This document shows, in pieces, positions 45,281 to 55,364 of a stretch of 64,000 nucleotides of DNA. A program made the translations under genes and the position numbers. This DNA is from Rhodocytophaga aerolata (GTDB lineage Bacteria > Bacteroidota > Bacteroidia > Cytophagales > 172606-1). The notes beneath the pieces are model-generated. The model was not told the origin of the DNA. It did no database searches and worked only from the letters and a program-made list of their open reading frames with translations. The DNA lies in NCBI RefSeq assembly GCF_030503435.1, contig NZ_JAUKPO010000008.1, forward strand, positions 62,001-126,000. Reading direction: 5' to 3'. How positions within the stretch are numbered: the stretch's first letter is position 1; the number at the start of each line of letters is the position of its first letter.

Positions 45281-46246
45281 TTACTTCAATTCTTTTACTG
45301 CTTTTGTTAACCGCGGCACTACATCAAAGGCGTCGCCCACTATTCCGTAATCGGCGGCTTTGAAAAACGGTGCATCTGCATCTTTATTAATCGCTACAAT
45401 TACTCTGGAGGAGTTAACCCCGGCCAGATGTTGTATAGCCCCTGAAATTCCCACAGCAATATACAAATTCGGACTAATTTTGATACCGGTTTGTCCAACG
45501 TGCTCGTGGTGAGGCCGCCAGTCCAGATCTGATACTGGCTTGGAACAAGCGGTGGCCGCTCCCAGAGCGCCGGCCAGTTCTTCAATAATACCCCAGTTTT
45601 CAGGTCCTTTTAAGCCCCGTCCGCCAGATACGACAATATCGGCTTCCGGTAACAAAATATCTCCAGTGGCTTTTACGGTTTCTTTAATTTTAACGTTGAA
45701 GTCTGCCTCCTGTAAGGTTGGAGAAAATGCTTCAACACTGGCTTTATTTTCGGTTTCGGCAGGTGTATATACGTTCTTTTTAATGGCAATAATCTTCTTA
45801 TCACTATTCATTTCCGTATACGCAAAGGCTTTACCTGTATAGATACTGCGCTTTACTATAAATCCATTGGATGTATCTGGTAACTCTACAGCATTGGAGG
45901 CCAGGCTTGCTTTTATTTTGGCAGCCAGCCGAGCGGCCACTGCATCGCCTAAAGAGGATTTAGCCAATACAACAACTTCTGCATTTTCCTTTTCCACCGC
46001 CTGTGCCAGCACGTTGGCATATGCTTGTATATTTCCTTCATTGAGGCGGCTGTCAGCAGCTTGCAATACCTTTGCAGCACCTATTCTACCTAAATTTTCT
46101 AACTCGGCAGATGCTATTTCGCCTAGTACTACCGCAGTAGCCGTGGTGTTACGCATCCGGGCAACTTCCGCTGCATAGCCAACTGCCTCCTGTGAGGTTT
46201 TTTTTATGGCTCCTTCAGCAATCTCTACAAATGCTAATATAGACAT
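45281..46246 (-). CDS. etfA: Electron transfer flavoprotein alpha subunit
   Basis: The 321-residue protein has an N-terminal ETF fold with AEGAIKKTSQEAVGYA, and a C-terminal FAD-binding domain: VVSGGRGLKGPENW, then HEHVGQTGIKISPNLYIAVGISGAIQHLAG, the classical FAD signature. With EtfB it carries electrons from acyl-CoA and other flavin dehydrogenases to the quinone pool. Start is ATG at 46246. It follows etfB by about 100 bases in the same direction. Confidence 0.95.
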   Translation of the reverse strand: MSILAFVEIAEGAIKKTSQEAVGYAAEVARMRNTTATAVVLGEIASAELENLGRIGAAKVLQAADSRLNEGNIQAYANVLAQAVEKENAEVVVLAKSSLGDAVAARLAAKIKASLASNAVELPDTSNGFIVKRSIYTGKAFAYTEMNSDKKIIAIKKNVYTPAETENKASVEAFSPTLQEADFNVKIKETVKATGDILLPEADIVVSGGRGLKGPENWGIIEELAGALGAATACSKPVSDLDWRPHHEHVGQTGIKISPNLYIAVGISGAIQHLAGVNSSRVIVAINKDADAPFFKAADYGIVGDAFDVVPRLTKAVKELK

Positions 46247-46346
46247 AGCTTTATAATGAATAATGAGTGATAACTAATGAACAATTACCTTAAGCAGGCA
46301 GAGACAATTTTCCTCTCATCTGCTTGATGGTACTATTAATGTATTT

Positions 46347-47084
46347 TTACAACACTTTTGCTTCTGTCCGGAGTAAGGTAATGAGTTTTTCTGCTTCTTC
46401 AGCCGGAATCATTTTACAGGCTCCCTTTGGTGCAGGCAACTCATATTTTGTAACCGTGGTTAACTCTTCCTTCCCGGTTGGCTCTACAACTTTCAGCGGT
46501 TTAGTGCGGGCAGTCATAATACCGCGCATATTTGGAATTTTCCATTCAGCAATCGGTTCCTGGCATCCGGCTACCAATGGCAAACTTACTTCCAGTTGTT
46601 CCTTACCTCCTTCAATTTCACGGCTCAGTTTGGCGGTAGTGCCTTCAATATCTAGTTTCATTACCGGAGAAACAGATGGTATGCCCAGCATCTCTCCTAC
46701 CAGCCCATGAACTTGTCCACTGTTAAAATCAATCGATTCGCGGCCCATCAGGATGAGATCATACGTATTTTGTTTGGCAATGGAGGCTATCTGAGTTGCC
46801 ACAAAAAAAGCATCGGTGGGCTCAGCATTTACCCGGATGGCATCATCTGCTCCAACGGCCAGGGCTTTCCGGATGGTTGGCTCCGTTTCTGCCAATCCAA
46901 CATTTAATACCGTTACCGTACCTCCGGAGGCTTCCTTCAACTCAATAGCTCTGGAAAGGGCATAATCATCATAAGGACCGGTAATAAACTGTACCCCTGC
47001 CTTATTAAGCTTGGTGTTATTATCTGTGAAGGAGATCTTGGTAGTGGTATCCGGAACGTGGGTTATACAAACTAATATTTTCAT
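46347..47084 (-). CDS. etfB: Electron transfer flavoprotein beta subunit
   Basis: The 245-residue protein has the EtfB start MKILVCITHVPDTTTKI, the GPYDDYALSRAIELKE segment, LILMGRESIDFNSGQVHGLVGEMLGIP and the C-terminal NMRGIMTARTKPLKVV signature that binds AMP and contacts EtfA. Lengths and motifs are normal. It begins the etfB-etfA-nuclease run. Confidence 0.95.
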   Translation of the reverse strand: MKILVCITHVPDTTTKISFTDNNTKLNKAGVQFITGPYDDYALSRAIELKEASGGTVTVLNVGLAETEPTIRKALAVGADDAIRVNAEPTDAFFVATQIASIAKQNTYDLILMGRESIDFNSGQVHGLVGEMLGIPSVSPVMKLDIEGTTAKLSREIEGGKEQLEVSLPLVAGCQEPIAEWKIPNMRGIMTARTKPLKVVEPTGKEELTTVTKYELPAPKGACKMIPAEEAEKLITLLRTEAKVL

Positions 47085-47254
47085 GAACAGGAAGGTGATT
47101 ATAATACGTATAACTTGTATTTTGCTGCGAAGTTACATAAACTTCCCGCAAAATGAAATCCTGGCTCCGGCTTATGTAGAATTAAATAGTTTACTCGTTG
47201 GTGTATTCAGTCGGTTTCTTTGCAGGTATTTAGTAATTTTACTGGACAAACGAT

Positions 47255-47581
47255 ATGAACCCCTCCAGACTTGAACAGCTGCTTGCATTTTTGAAAGAAG
47301 ATCCCCACGATCCGTTTAATCTGTATGCCCTTGCTATGGAGTATGTAAAGACGGATGCCTGGCAAGCCTTAAATTTTTATGAACAGTTGTTGCAGCAGCA
47401 TCCTGGGTATGCGCCTACTTATTACCATGCAGCAAAACTCTATGAACAACTGAATAAGCCTGAAAAAGCCAGGGAAACGTATGAAAAAGGTATGCAAATA
47501 AGTCTTCAGCAAAATAACCGGCATGCCCACCGTGAGTTGCAAAGTGCCTACAATCAATTTCTGGATGAATGGGAAGAATAA
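47255..47581 (+). CDS. Tetratricopeptide-repeat protein
   Basis: This 108-residue protein holds about two and a half TPR units: DPFNLYALAMEYVKTDAWQ, then PTYYHAAKLYEQLNKPEKAR with the classical W/L-G-Y-A-F-A-P pattern. No signal peptide. TPRs mediate protein contacts; the partner is unknown. It lies 170 bases upstream-divergent from etfB and 49 bases before the acetyltransferase gene. Confidence 0.85.
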   Translation: MNPSRLEQLLAFLKEDPHDPFNLYALAMEYVKTDAWQALNFYEQLLQQHPGYAPTYYHAAKLYEQLNKPEKARETYEKGMQISLQQNNRHAHRELQSAYNQFLDEWEE

Positions 47582-47630
47582 AAAACAGTTCCTGATAAAT
47601 GATTTTTGATTAATCCAAGACACTACCTAT

Positions 47631-48077
47631 ATGAATGAACGGGTAATCAGCGAGTATACCATTAGCACCGACAAAGCCAGGTTAGATATTACAACCATTC
47701 ACGACTTTCTGGCTAACCAATCTTACTGGGCTATGGGAATTCCGATAGAAACAGTTCGCAAATTTATTGAACATTGTCTCACAGTAGGGGTATACCATCA
47801 GGATAAGCAGGTGGGATTTGCCCGCGTAATTACCGATTATACCACTTTTGCTTATCTGGCAGATGTATTTATTATTGAAGCCTACCGCAAAAAGGGTTTA
47901 TCCAAACAACTAATGCAGTTTATTATGGACCTGGAGTTTGTAAAAGACATCCGGCGGTTTGTGCTGGCCACTAAAGATGCCCACAGTTTATATGCTTCCT
48001 TTGGCTTTGTTCCCCTGGACCAGCCAGAGTTATTTATGCAGATACACCATTTAAATAAATACAAAGCGCAACCCTAG
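47631..48077 (+). CDS. GNAT-family N-acetyltransferase
   Basis: The 148-residue protein has a GNAT fold with VGFARVITDYTTFAYLADVFI on strands 3-4, then the acetyl-CoA loop EAYRKKGLSKQLMQF and a C-terminal DAHSLYASFGFVPL segment. It adds an acetyl group to an amine; the substrate is unknown. It follows the TPR gene closely, with a hairpin plus T5 at 48087-48110. Confidence 0.9.
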   Translation: MNERVISEYTISTDKARLDITTIHDFLANQSYWAMGIPIETVRKFIEHCLTVGVYHQDKQVGFARVITDYTTFAYLADVFIIEAYRKKGLSKQLMQFIMDLEFVKDIRRFVLATKDAHSLYASFGFVPLDQPELFMQIHHLNKYKAQP

Positions 48078-48086
48078 CATTTAATC

Positions 48087-48110
48087 TCTCCTAGGTTAGG
48101 AGAAGGTTTT
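48087..48110 (+). terminator. Short intrinsic terminator after the GNAT gene
   Basis: TCTCCTA (48087-48093) pairs with TAGGAGA (48097-48103) around a 3-base loop and is followed by AGGTTTTT. A short but well-shaped terminator ten bases after the stop codon. Confidence 0.5.
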
Positions 48111-48251
48111 TAGTATGAAAGCAAAGTTATATTGGGCTATTAATATACCGGAAAACGTTTATTTTATAAGCTAGTGATTAATATACCAAAAGAATCTGCC
48201 CTACAGCTATCTGCTAGTCTTAATATAGTAGACAAGTAAACGCAGCAGCTC

Positions 48252-51200
48252 TTACCTTGCTTCCACGGTTCTGGGCAGGTATACATAGAAGGTAGTCCCT
48301 TTGCCCAGATGGCTTTCTACCTCAATGCTGCCCCCGGCATTTTCAATAATACGTTTGACAATATACAAGCCTACGCCTGACCCATCGACATGGTCGTGAA
48401 AACGCTTGAACATGGTGAACAGATTTTTGATATGCTTTTCACTTATTCCCAACCCGTTATCTTCCACCGATAAAAGCACATACCCATCTATTAGTTTTGT
48501 TTTTACTTTTACCTGCGGCGGACGTTCCGGAGACCGGTATTTGATGGCATTACTCATCAAATTAAACAAAATGCTGTACAGATTTTTCTTAGAGAACTTA
48601 ATTTTCTTGCATTCGCTGAAATCTATCTGCACATCGGCTTTCGAACTTATCAGCATATCGCGGATATTAACAAAAATATCCTCGGTAAGCTCACTCAGAT
48701 CAATCCACCGTACATCTTCCTGCTTATTACGCTGGATACGCGAAATATCCGTCAGATCATTGATAGTATTCTTAAATTTATCAATGGTTGTTTTCATCAA
48801 GTCCAGAATGAAATTCACATCCTGGCTTTCAGTATTCAGGTGCTTTCCCAGATTTTTGAGCAAGCCATCCAGATTGATAATGGGAGCACGCAGGTCATGG
48901 GAAGCCGTATAGACAAAATTGTCGAGATCTTCGTTAATTTTTACCAGATCCTGGTTGGTCCTCTCCAACTCGTCTTGCACCTTTTTCAGGTTGGTCAGAT
49001 CTACCAGAGAACCTAGCATGCGGTATGGAATACCATATTCGTTCTGTAGCACATATCCTCTGCCGAAGAGATAGGCATATTTTCCGTCGGCCTTCATGTA
49101 GCGGAACTCATCTGACCATTGGTTACCTCCCAGGTTAATTACATGGTTTATTCCTTCAATCACCCGCTCCTTGTCGTCCGGATGCAGCCGGTTATACCAC
49201 GATTCTATGCCTTTTTCCATAGCTTCGGGATTATGGCCCAGCATATTTTGCAAGCTGTTGCTCCACCAGAATTCGTTGCTAACCAGGTTCCAGTCCCAGA
49301 TTACATCGTTGGTTGCCAGCGATACCAGCCGGAAACGCTCTTCGCTTAACGACAGTTCTCTGGTACGGTCTTGTACCCGCTTCTCCAGTTCGTTATTGAG
49401 GTTGATCAGGTTTACTTCAGCCTGTTTCACATCTTCATAGGCCCGCAGTAAGCGTTCTTCAGCCTCCTTCTTTTCGCTGATATCAGCAAACGTAATGGCC
49501 AGCCCATCTTCCATTTTAATGGCTACGGTTTCAAACCAGGTTTTTATGCCTTCATGGTCATAAAAATGTTCCAGATGCAGCGCTTTACCGGTTTCTACTA
49601 CCTCTACATATTTATCGAACAGACCTTCTTCCCGGTTGCCTGGCATCTGTTGCAACAACCTTTTTCCTACAAGCGTCCCTTTAGAACGTTCCAGCAGTTG
49701 TTCAGATGAATCGTTGGCCAGTACCCATTCAAAATCAATAATTTTATTGGACTTATCCCGGATAGATTTAAATGCCATAATACCATTCAATGAGCTATTG
49801 AGCACACTAGAAATGATCAGGTTCAGATTTTTAAGCGTAGTAATATCTACGAATGTAATAACCACGCCATCGGTTTTTCTATCCAGCCGGATGTAGGGCA
49901 GAATCCGCATCAGATAAAACCGTCCATCCATCAACTCTACTTCCCGCTCTATGCTTTTAGAATCTTTAATTACCTGTTTTATGTCCCTTACCAGACTAGT
50001 ATATTTCAGGTTGTAGGAAAAATGGTTGATAGGCCGGCCAATATCTGTTTCAATAATGTTGATCTGGTTAATAATGGCCGGAGTATATTTGCGGATTACC
50101 AGGTTGCTATCCACGAAAATCTGCCCGATCTCTGTGCTGCGGAAGTAATTGTTTAAGTCGTCGTTTAACTCAATCAGCTCTTTTATCTTCAGCTGATGTT
50201 CCGTGTTTACCGTATGCAACTCTTCGTTGAGTGATTGCAGTTCCTCATTGGTACTTTGCAGCTCTTCATTAGAAGAAATAAGCTCTTCGTTGCTGGATTG
50301 CAACTCTTCATTGGAAGTTTCCAGCTCTTCTACCGCTGCATGCAAATGCGCTTTGGTTTCTTTCAGCTCAATTTCTAGGTCTTTAAAATACTCCAGGTCT
50401 GCTACATTACGTGTACTTGTTTCTGTTTCTTCCGGAAGCACCTGCCGTTTGCTATCTTCATAAAAAAGAATAAATAAGTACTTGAGGCTGGATTCTCTGG
50501 AAAGCAGAAAAGGTTTAATAACCATATTTACAAACCGGATGTTGTTTTTATCTTTCCACCGGACGCGGTTAATCGTTATTTTTTTATCATTCTTCAGGGC
50601 TTTGCGCAAGCCTACTCCCAGAGCCACCGATAAGTCTTCGGGTACTAGCTTGAGCAAGTTAAAATGAAGTCTTTTTTCGGGTAAGTTCAGGTATTTTTTG
50701 TACTCTCCTACGGCTTGTATTAAGTCGTTACTTTCATTCACCAGGATACCTGCATATCCGAATTCTTCTGCCAGTACATCATTAAACATTTCAGTTAACT
50801 GGTTATTAACTGTCAGCTTAGATGTTTTATTGGCTACGGCTTTGTTTAATTCCTTATTAGCTCCATGATAAGCTGGCACCAGCGAATCCATCACAAAATT
50901 CTGGGAAGGACGCACGTTTTTATAAACTTTCCATTTGCGGCTTACTTCTTCCAGTTCAGAAGCCAGGTCACCTGGATTTTCGCTAGTGCCCAGGAAAAGA
51001 TAGCCGCTAATATTAAGCGAAAAATGAAAGGTAGACAGAATTCTTTTTTGTAAGCCCGGATTCATATAAATAAGCATATTCCGGCAACTTACCAGGTCTA
51101 TTTTACTGTAAGGAGGGTCTTTGATAATGTCGTGGTTGGCAAAGATTACCATCTTACGTATGTGCTGATTAATGAGGTATTTGCTACCTTCTTTGGTAAA

Positions 51201-52367
51201 AAAATTATTTAACCTTTCCGGCGATATATCTTTACTTATGTTGTTGTTATAAATGCCTTTTGCAGCAAACTCTACAGCATGTTTATCTATATCGGTAGCA
51301 AATATTTTTACATTTAACTCCAGCTTTTGCTTAACCAGGTATTCTTTAATAAGAATGGCTAGGGTATACGCTTCTTCCCCGGTGCTACAGGCAGCCACCC
51401 ATATTTTTACCTGATCGTTGATGGTTTTATTGTCGATAATAGCGGGCAGCACCTGCTTCCGGATAACTTCCCAGGCTTCGGTATCGCGAAAAAACTTTGT
51501 TACCCCTATCAGAAAATCTTTACTCAGTGTTTCTACTTCTGCCGGGTTAATCCGTAGAAAATCCAGGTAGGCAGTAAGGCTGGGAATATCCTGCTGCACC
51601 ATGCGGCGCATAATCCGCCGCTTAATGGTATGAAGCTTATAGGCCGTAAAATCATTAGACGTATTAATCCGTACCAGGGCCAGAATCTCTCCAATGCAGG
51701 CTTCTTCCGCGTTTACAGGCTGATTGTCGAAATAGCGCAACAGCCGACCTTGTTTAATGAATTTAAATATCTCTTCCGGCATCAGTTCCGGAGGCAAAAT
51801 CAGGTCTATGTTCCCGGAAGCAATAGCACTATTGGGCATACCATCAAACTTAGCCGTAGCCGGATCTTGCACCACGACAATGCCACCTGTTTTTTTAATA
51901 GAATCTATTCCCCGGGTGCCATCGGTGCCTGTGCCAGATAGGATAATGGCAATAGCTCTATCACCTTGTTCTTCGGCCAGGGAATGCAAAAACACATCTA
52001 TGGCATTGTTTGGTATAGCAGCGGTTTTCTTCTCTGTCAGGCGTAACTTCCCATGGCGCAGCGTCATCAGTTTTTTACTGGGGATTACATACACACAGTT
52101 GGGTTTTACCAGCACGTCATCTTCGGCTTCACTTACTTTCATCTGCGTATGTTTGCTCAGCAATTCAGCCATCAGGCTTTTATAATCCGGCGAAAGGTGC
52201 TGCACAATGATGAACGAAAAATTGGTGTCCGGAGGCATATTATCAAACAGCTCATGGATTGCTTCCAGCCCTCCGGCAGACGCACCTATACCCACAATGT
52301 AATGCAATCTGTTCGTGTTACGTGTATTTATTGCTACTTCTTTTTCAGAAGATGCCTTCTTTTCCAT
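48252..52367 (-). CDS. Giant CheB/CheR-PAS-histidine kinase hybrid
   Basis: The 1371-residue protein joins, in order: a CheB methylesterase domain (about 22-210) with catalytic Ser30, His57 and Asp149; a CheR methyltransferase domain (about 220-490) with [15 protein letters not shown]; a linker with six EELxxxN heptads (near 680-735, a coiled coil); several PAS units (about 740-1120); and a histidine kinase with SHDLRAP at His1157 and an HATPase domain ([21 protein letters not shown]). No receiver domain regulates the CheB part and no chemoreceptor is near, so the CheB/CheR half is unlikely to serve classic chemotaxis. It sits downstream of heme oxygenase and phytochrome genes on the same strand. 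Confidence 0.93.
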   Translation of the reverse strand: MEKKASSEKEVAINTRNTNRLHYIVGIGASAGGLEAIHELFDNMPPDTNFSFIIVQHLSPDYKSLMAELLSKHTQMKVSEAEDDVLVKPNCVYVIPSKKLMTLRHGKLRLTEKKTAAIPNNAIDVFLHSLAEEQGDRAIAIILSGTGTDGTRGIDSIKKTGGIVVVQDPATAKFDGMPNSAIASGNIDLILPPELMPEEIFKFIKQGRLLRYFDNQPVNAEEACIGEILALVRINTSNDFTAYKLHTIKRRIMRRMVQQDIPSLTAYLDFLRINPAEVETLSKDFLIGVTKFFRDTEAWEVIRKQVLPAIIDNKTINDQVKIWVAACSTGEEAYTLAILIKEYLVKQKLELNVKIFATDIDKHAVEFAAKGIYNNNISKDISPERLNNFFTKEGSKYLINQHIRKMVIFANHDIIKDPPYSKIDLVSCRNMLIYMNPGLQKRILSTFHFSLNISGYLFLGTSENPGDLASELEEVSRKWKVYKNVRPSQNFVMDSLVPAYHGANKELNKAVANKTSKLTVNNQLTEMFNDVLAEEFGYAGILVNESNDLIQAVGEYKKYLNLPEKRLHFNLLKLVPEDLSVALGVGLRKALKNDKKITINRVRWKDKNNIRFVNMVIKPFLLSRESSLKYLFILFYEDSKRQVLPEETETSTRNVADLEYFKDLEIELKETKAHLHAAVEELETSNEELQSSNEELISSNEELQSTNEELQSLNEELHTVNTEHQLKIKELIELNDDLNNYFRSTEIGQIFVDSNLVIRKYTPAIINQINIIETDIGRPINHFSYNLKYTSLVRDIKQVIKDSKSIEREVELMDGRFYLMRILPYIRLDRKTDGVVITFVDITTLKNLNLIISSVLNSSLNGIMAFKSIRDKSNKIIDFEWVLANDSSEQLLERSKGTLVGKRLLQQMPGNREEGLFDKYVEVVETGKALHLEHFYDHEGIKTWFETVAIKMEDGLAITFADISEKKEAEERLLRAYEDVKQAEVNLINLNNELEKRVQDRTRELSLSEERFRLVSLATNDVIWDWNLVSNEFWWSNSLQNMLGHNPEAMEKGIESWYNRLHPDDKERVIEGINHVINLGGNQWSDEFRYMKADGKYAYLFGRGYVLQNEYGIPYRMLGSLVDLTNLKKVQDELERTNQDLVKINEDLDNFVYTASHDLRAPIINLDGLLKNLGKHLNTESQDVNFILDLMKTTIDKFKNTINDLTDISRIQRNKQEDVRWIDLSELTEDIFVNIRDMLISSKADVQIDFSECKKIKFSKKNLYSILFNLMSNAIKYRSPERPPQVKVKTKLIDGYVLLSVEDNGLGISEKHIKNLFTMFKRFHDHVDGSGVGLYIVKRIIENAGGSIEVESHLGKGTTFYVYLPRTVEAR
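50217..50330 (-). repeat. 21-bp tandem repeat coding for coiled-coil heptads
   Basis: About five and a half tandem copies of a 21-base unit encode EEL-x-S-x-N heptads inside the CheB/CheR kinase gene. The protein period is 7 residues. Such linkers are usual in this hybrid family, but the near-perfect DNA repeat makes the length prone to slip. Confidence 0.75.
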
Positions 52368-52504
52368 ATTTATCCAAAAGCTATCAGCTGGTTAAATCAT
52401 TTATAAAACCTGGTATAAAACAAGCCTGCCACCACCCATGCCCTACTCAGTAACAGCGGCTTTCTACAAAAGTATAGGTAAATTTTTACAGAACTATTCT
52501 TTTT

Positions 52505-54037
52505 TTACCTGTCAGATAAAATTCGTTCGAGAATAGCCGTACGTAAAGACTCAGCTGCCTCTATTTCCTGCGCTGACCAGGGAAGGGAAGTATGTTTCAC
52601 CGTTTCTTTCCAGGCAGCAAAAGAATTTCTGGGATGATACGTTTTTCCATCTGGTTCAAATTGTATCCGTTCATTTGGATTTCCTCCCCAGTCTACGGTT
52701 TGAATAACCTCCGGACGGAAGCCTATTACATATTCTCCTTTCCGGTAAGAAATAGGCAAGGCTATAATTCCGCTGCCGACACCAGCATATTCCTGACTTT
52801 TAGAGAACGACCTTGGCAGACTATCTGTTGCAAATACTTTATCTATTTTTTGTATCTGCAACCATTTAATTAACTCTCGAATCTGCTCTGTTTTAGGGGT
52901 GTTACCAATTACATGCATTTCGCCTTCGTAGTAAATGGAAACTCCGGTAGCCGCAAACAAATTCATGAGGGTAGGCGTTTTTACCATCAGCCCTTTTATA
53001 AAATCCTTAGAGGCATACATCAGCTCAATAAGTTTGCCGTTAAGCATATTCAGTTGCGACCTGTAGGATAACTCTTTTTCACTCTCTTTAGCTGTTAACT
53101 GCACGGATATAATATTTGCCAGCAGTTCAAAAGCTGAGCGCATTTCATAGCCCGGGTACAGAGGTGTTTTATGGTGGCAAGAAATAAGCCCCCATAGTTT
53201 GTTGTGAATAATAATTGCCGTAGACATAGAAGCCATTACCTGCATATTTCGCAGGTACTCCACATGTACGGAAGGCACACTCCGCAGGATAGATTCCGAG
53301 AGGTCGGTAAATGTTTTAGTCATCGGATTTACCACTGGCACTAATCTGGCAGGTGTAAAATCTCGGTTAGGAATTACCCGGTAAGGATTTTTAAAATACA
53401 GGTCGCGGGATTGTTTGGGTATATCAGATGCCGGGAAACGCAGGTTCAAGTAAGGTTCCATGTCTGGCTCCCGCGCCTCTCCTATAACTATCCCATTCCA
53501 GTCTTTGTCAAACTGGTAGAGCATTACCCGGTCGAAGCCTGAAAGTTTTTTTATTTCGGCGGTAGCTATTTTGCCTATTTCCTGCGTATTTCCGGCCTCT
53601 TTCAGCACCGCCATAATGTATTTCACTTCCTGGTAAATGTGAATAAATGACTGCATGGCGGTAGCAGCCGTATTTTCCTCCAACTCCATCATCACATACC
53701 CGTCTTTTACATACAGGGTGGCGGAAAACATTTTTTGCTGCTCTCCGGCCTTTAACTCCACATTAATAGAAACCCGGTCTTTAATATCCCATTTATCTGT
53801 TTTACTACGCAGGGCCTCCATCACCGATTCGTCAATGAAGGCTGAGAGAGGCTGCCCAATAATTTTTTTTACCGGTATGTTGAGTACGCCTTCTATATTC
53901 TCACTTACCTGTACAATGGTAAAGGTATTTTTATCCAGAATTAATAAAATTCCATGAGGCTGTATAAGATTGATCAGATGCAAGGGAATACTTCCGCAGA
54001 ACTCTGAGTCATAGTTTTTTTCTTGTAGTGGCTGCAT
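52505..54037 (-). CDS. Phytochrome photosensory protein without kinase domain
   Basis: The 510-residue protein is a bacterial phytochrome core only. PAS (about 1-120) with the biliverdin-binding Cys14 in EFCGSIPLHL, just ahead of IQPHG; GAF (about 125-310) with PASDIPKQSRDLY and LWGLISCHH; PHY (about 320-505) with a tongue region ending PRNSFAAW and an RPE segment. It ends there: no histidine kinase, GGDEF or other output. The ATG at 54037 is preferred; TTG 14 codons upstream adds nothing. Light state must be read by a partner, probably the kinase encoded just downstream. Confidence 0.93.
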   Translation of the reverse strand: MQPLQEKNYDSEFCGSIPLHLINLIQPHGILLILDKNTFTIVQVSENIEGVLNIPVKKIIGQPLSAFIDESVMEALRSKTDKWDIKDRVSINVELKAGEQQKMFSATLYVKDGYVMMELEENTAATAMQSFIHIYQEVKYIMAVLKEAGNTQEIGKIATAEIKKLSGFDRVMLYQFDKDWNGIVIGEAREPDMEPYLNLRFPASDIPKQSRDLYFKNPYRVIPNRDFTPARLVPVVNPMTKTFTDLSESILRSVPSVHVEYLRNMQVMASMSTAIIIHNKLWGLISCHHKTPLYPGYEMRSAFELLANIISVQLTAKESEKELSYRSQLNMLNGKLIELMYASKDFIKGLMVKTPTLMNLFAATGVSIYYEGEMHVIGNTPKTEQIRELIKWLQIQKIDKVFATDSLPRSFSKSQEYAGVGSGIIALPISYRKGEYVIGFRPEVIQTVDWGGNPNERIQFEPDGKTYHPRNSFAAWKETVKHTSLPWSAQEIEAAESLRTAILERILSDR

Positions 54038-54192
54038 GTTGGCAATATGGTAGTTAAGGTGGTTTCTGACTTGTAACAATTATAAATTAAGTGTGGAACA
54101 GCTACACAGTAACGGAGGAAGGGCACCTGGTTGTTGTATGTAGGCTGTATATCTGGCTGACTATCCCATGAGAATAGGAAGCCATTTGTAAC

Positions 54193-54768
54193 TTATTCAC
54201 TTTCAAACCATTTTTTCAATTTATTAAAGGTGTTGTTGGCTGCCTCTATCAGTTGTTCGTCCTTGGCAGGTGCCCGACTGCTTACGGCTTCTAACGCTTG
54301 CTGAAAAGCTTTCCATTTAGGACCCGTCTCGGCCCCATAGCCATAAAAGAAGGAGATCCCATTTGTATGATCCAACCCTAAGGTATCGTTCACCATTTTA
54401 TAAATCATTTTTCCTCCCAGCGTAGATCCTTCCATTACATACAGGCAGCCAAACGCCTGTTCCAGTGTGTGTACCTCTGGCAGATCATAACACATAGGCA
54501 GAATGGATGCCGGGTGGGGCTGCAGGTGCTGCAGATCGTCAGCCAGCATGCCTGCTTTCCGTCGTTGGCCGAAGTCGGCAAGGTACGTTTCAATAGGGAA
54601 TCTGGTTAGTTGAAGTTCCAGCGGATAAAAAAATCCATAAAACTTCTTAAGTATAGTTATGTATTGAGTAAGGGTTAAACTTTTTTGGGAGATTGGACGT
54701 AAAAAAGGACTATTTTCGAGGCTGGTATGATTACCCTGCGTCTGTTCCTTAATTTTTTTTAAAATCAT
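54193..54768 (-). CDS. Biliverdin-producing heme oxygenase
   Basis: This 191-residue heme oxygenase has the proximal His14 (QGNHTSLE), the distal-helix glycines in VMEGSTLGGKMI near 115, and the ALEAV...FNKL end helix. It opens heme to biliverdin, CO and iron. The phytochrome gene follows 155 bases downstream on the same strand and needs biliverdin, so the pair is a chromophore-plus-sensor operon. The start is ATG at 54768; the response regulator gene diverges from here. Confidence 0.93.
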   Translation of the reverse strand: MILKKIKEQTQGNHTSLENSPFLRPISQKSLTLTQYITILKKFYGFFYPLELQLTRFPIETYLADFGQRRKAGMLADDLQHLQPHPASILPMCYDLPEVHTLEQAFGCLYVMEGSTLGGKMIYKMVNDTLGLDHTNGISFFYGYGAETGPKWKAFQQALEAVSSRAPAKDEQLIEAANNTFNKLKKWFESE

Positions 54769-54914
54769 ATTATACTAGCTGAAACGGAAATACTATTCAA
54801 TTATTAAGTAGCTCATATGGTAATATCACCAGTGAAAATTACCCCAAAATTTGCAAGAAGGTTAATTCAAAGGGAAATATTTCTAGTAAATTGCGGGCAG
54901 AACCTAAAATACTA

Positions 54915-55322
54915 ATGCAACAAACACCAAAGCTTAATACAATATTACTGATTGATGACGATAAGGTTACCAATTATTTGCACTCTATTGTCATTAAAGA
55001 CATGGGTATCAGCGACCGGATAGAGATTCAACAAAACGGAAAAGATGGATTAAAGTTTCTGGAAGAGTGTAGCAAAGCCGGAAATATGCCCGATATTATT
55101 CTGGTAGATCTGAAAATGCCCGTTATGGATGGCTTTGAGTTTGTAGATTCTTACCGGAAAATGGGTTTTCCGGAACACCACACTAAAATTGTGATGCTTA
55201 CAACGTCCTCGAATCCCAAAGACATTGAAAAAATGAAGGAAAAAGGCATTACCGATTTTTTTGATAAACCCCTTACCGAAGAAAAGCTGATGGAGCTGGT
55301 GGCCAAATATTTTCAAAATTAA
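54915..55322 (+). CDS. Single-domain CheY-like response regulator
   Basis: A 135-residue receiver domain with acidic IDDD at about 13-16, phospho-acceptor Asp65 in ILVDLKMPVMDG, Thr in MLTTSS and Lys in FFDKP. There is no output domain. It resembles the Rcp1 type often paired with phytochrome kinases. It diverges from the heme oxygenase gene over a 146-base promoter region. The ATG at 54915 is preferred to a TTG eight codons upstream, whose extension is not conserved. Confidence 0.92.
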   Translation: MQQTPKLNTILLIDDDKVTNYLHSIVIKDMGISDRIEIQQNGKDGLKFLEECSKAGNMPDIILVDLKMPVMDGFEFVDSYRKMGFPEHHTKIVMLTTSSNPKDIEKMKEKGITDFFDKPLTEEKLMELVAKYFQN

Positions 55323-55364
55323 GGATACGCTTGCTGCAAGCAACAGTAACACTCGAATAGCCAT

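Noticed and set aside
50217-50330. Tandem repeat as possible CRISPR array
   Set aside because: Units are 21 bases with no spacers and code heptads in frame within a real gene.
50203-50463. Ser/Leu-rich plus-strand frame across the CheB/CheR kinase repeat
   Set aside because: It is the antisense reading of the 21-base tandem repeat.
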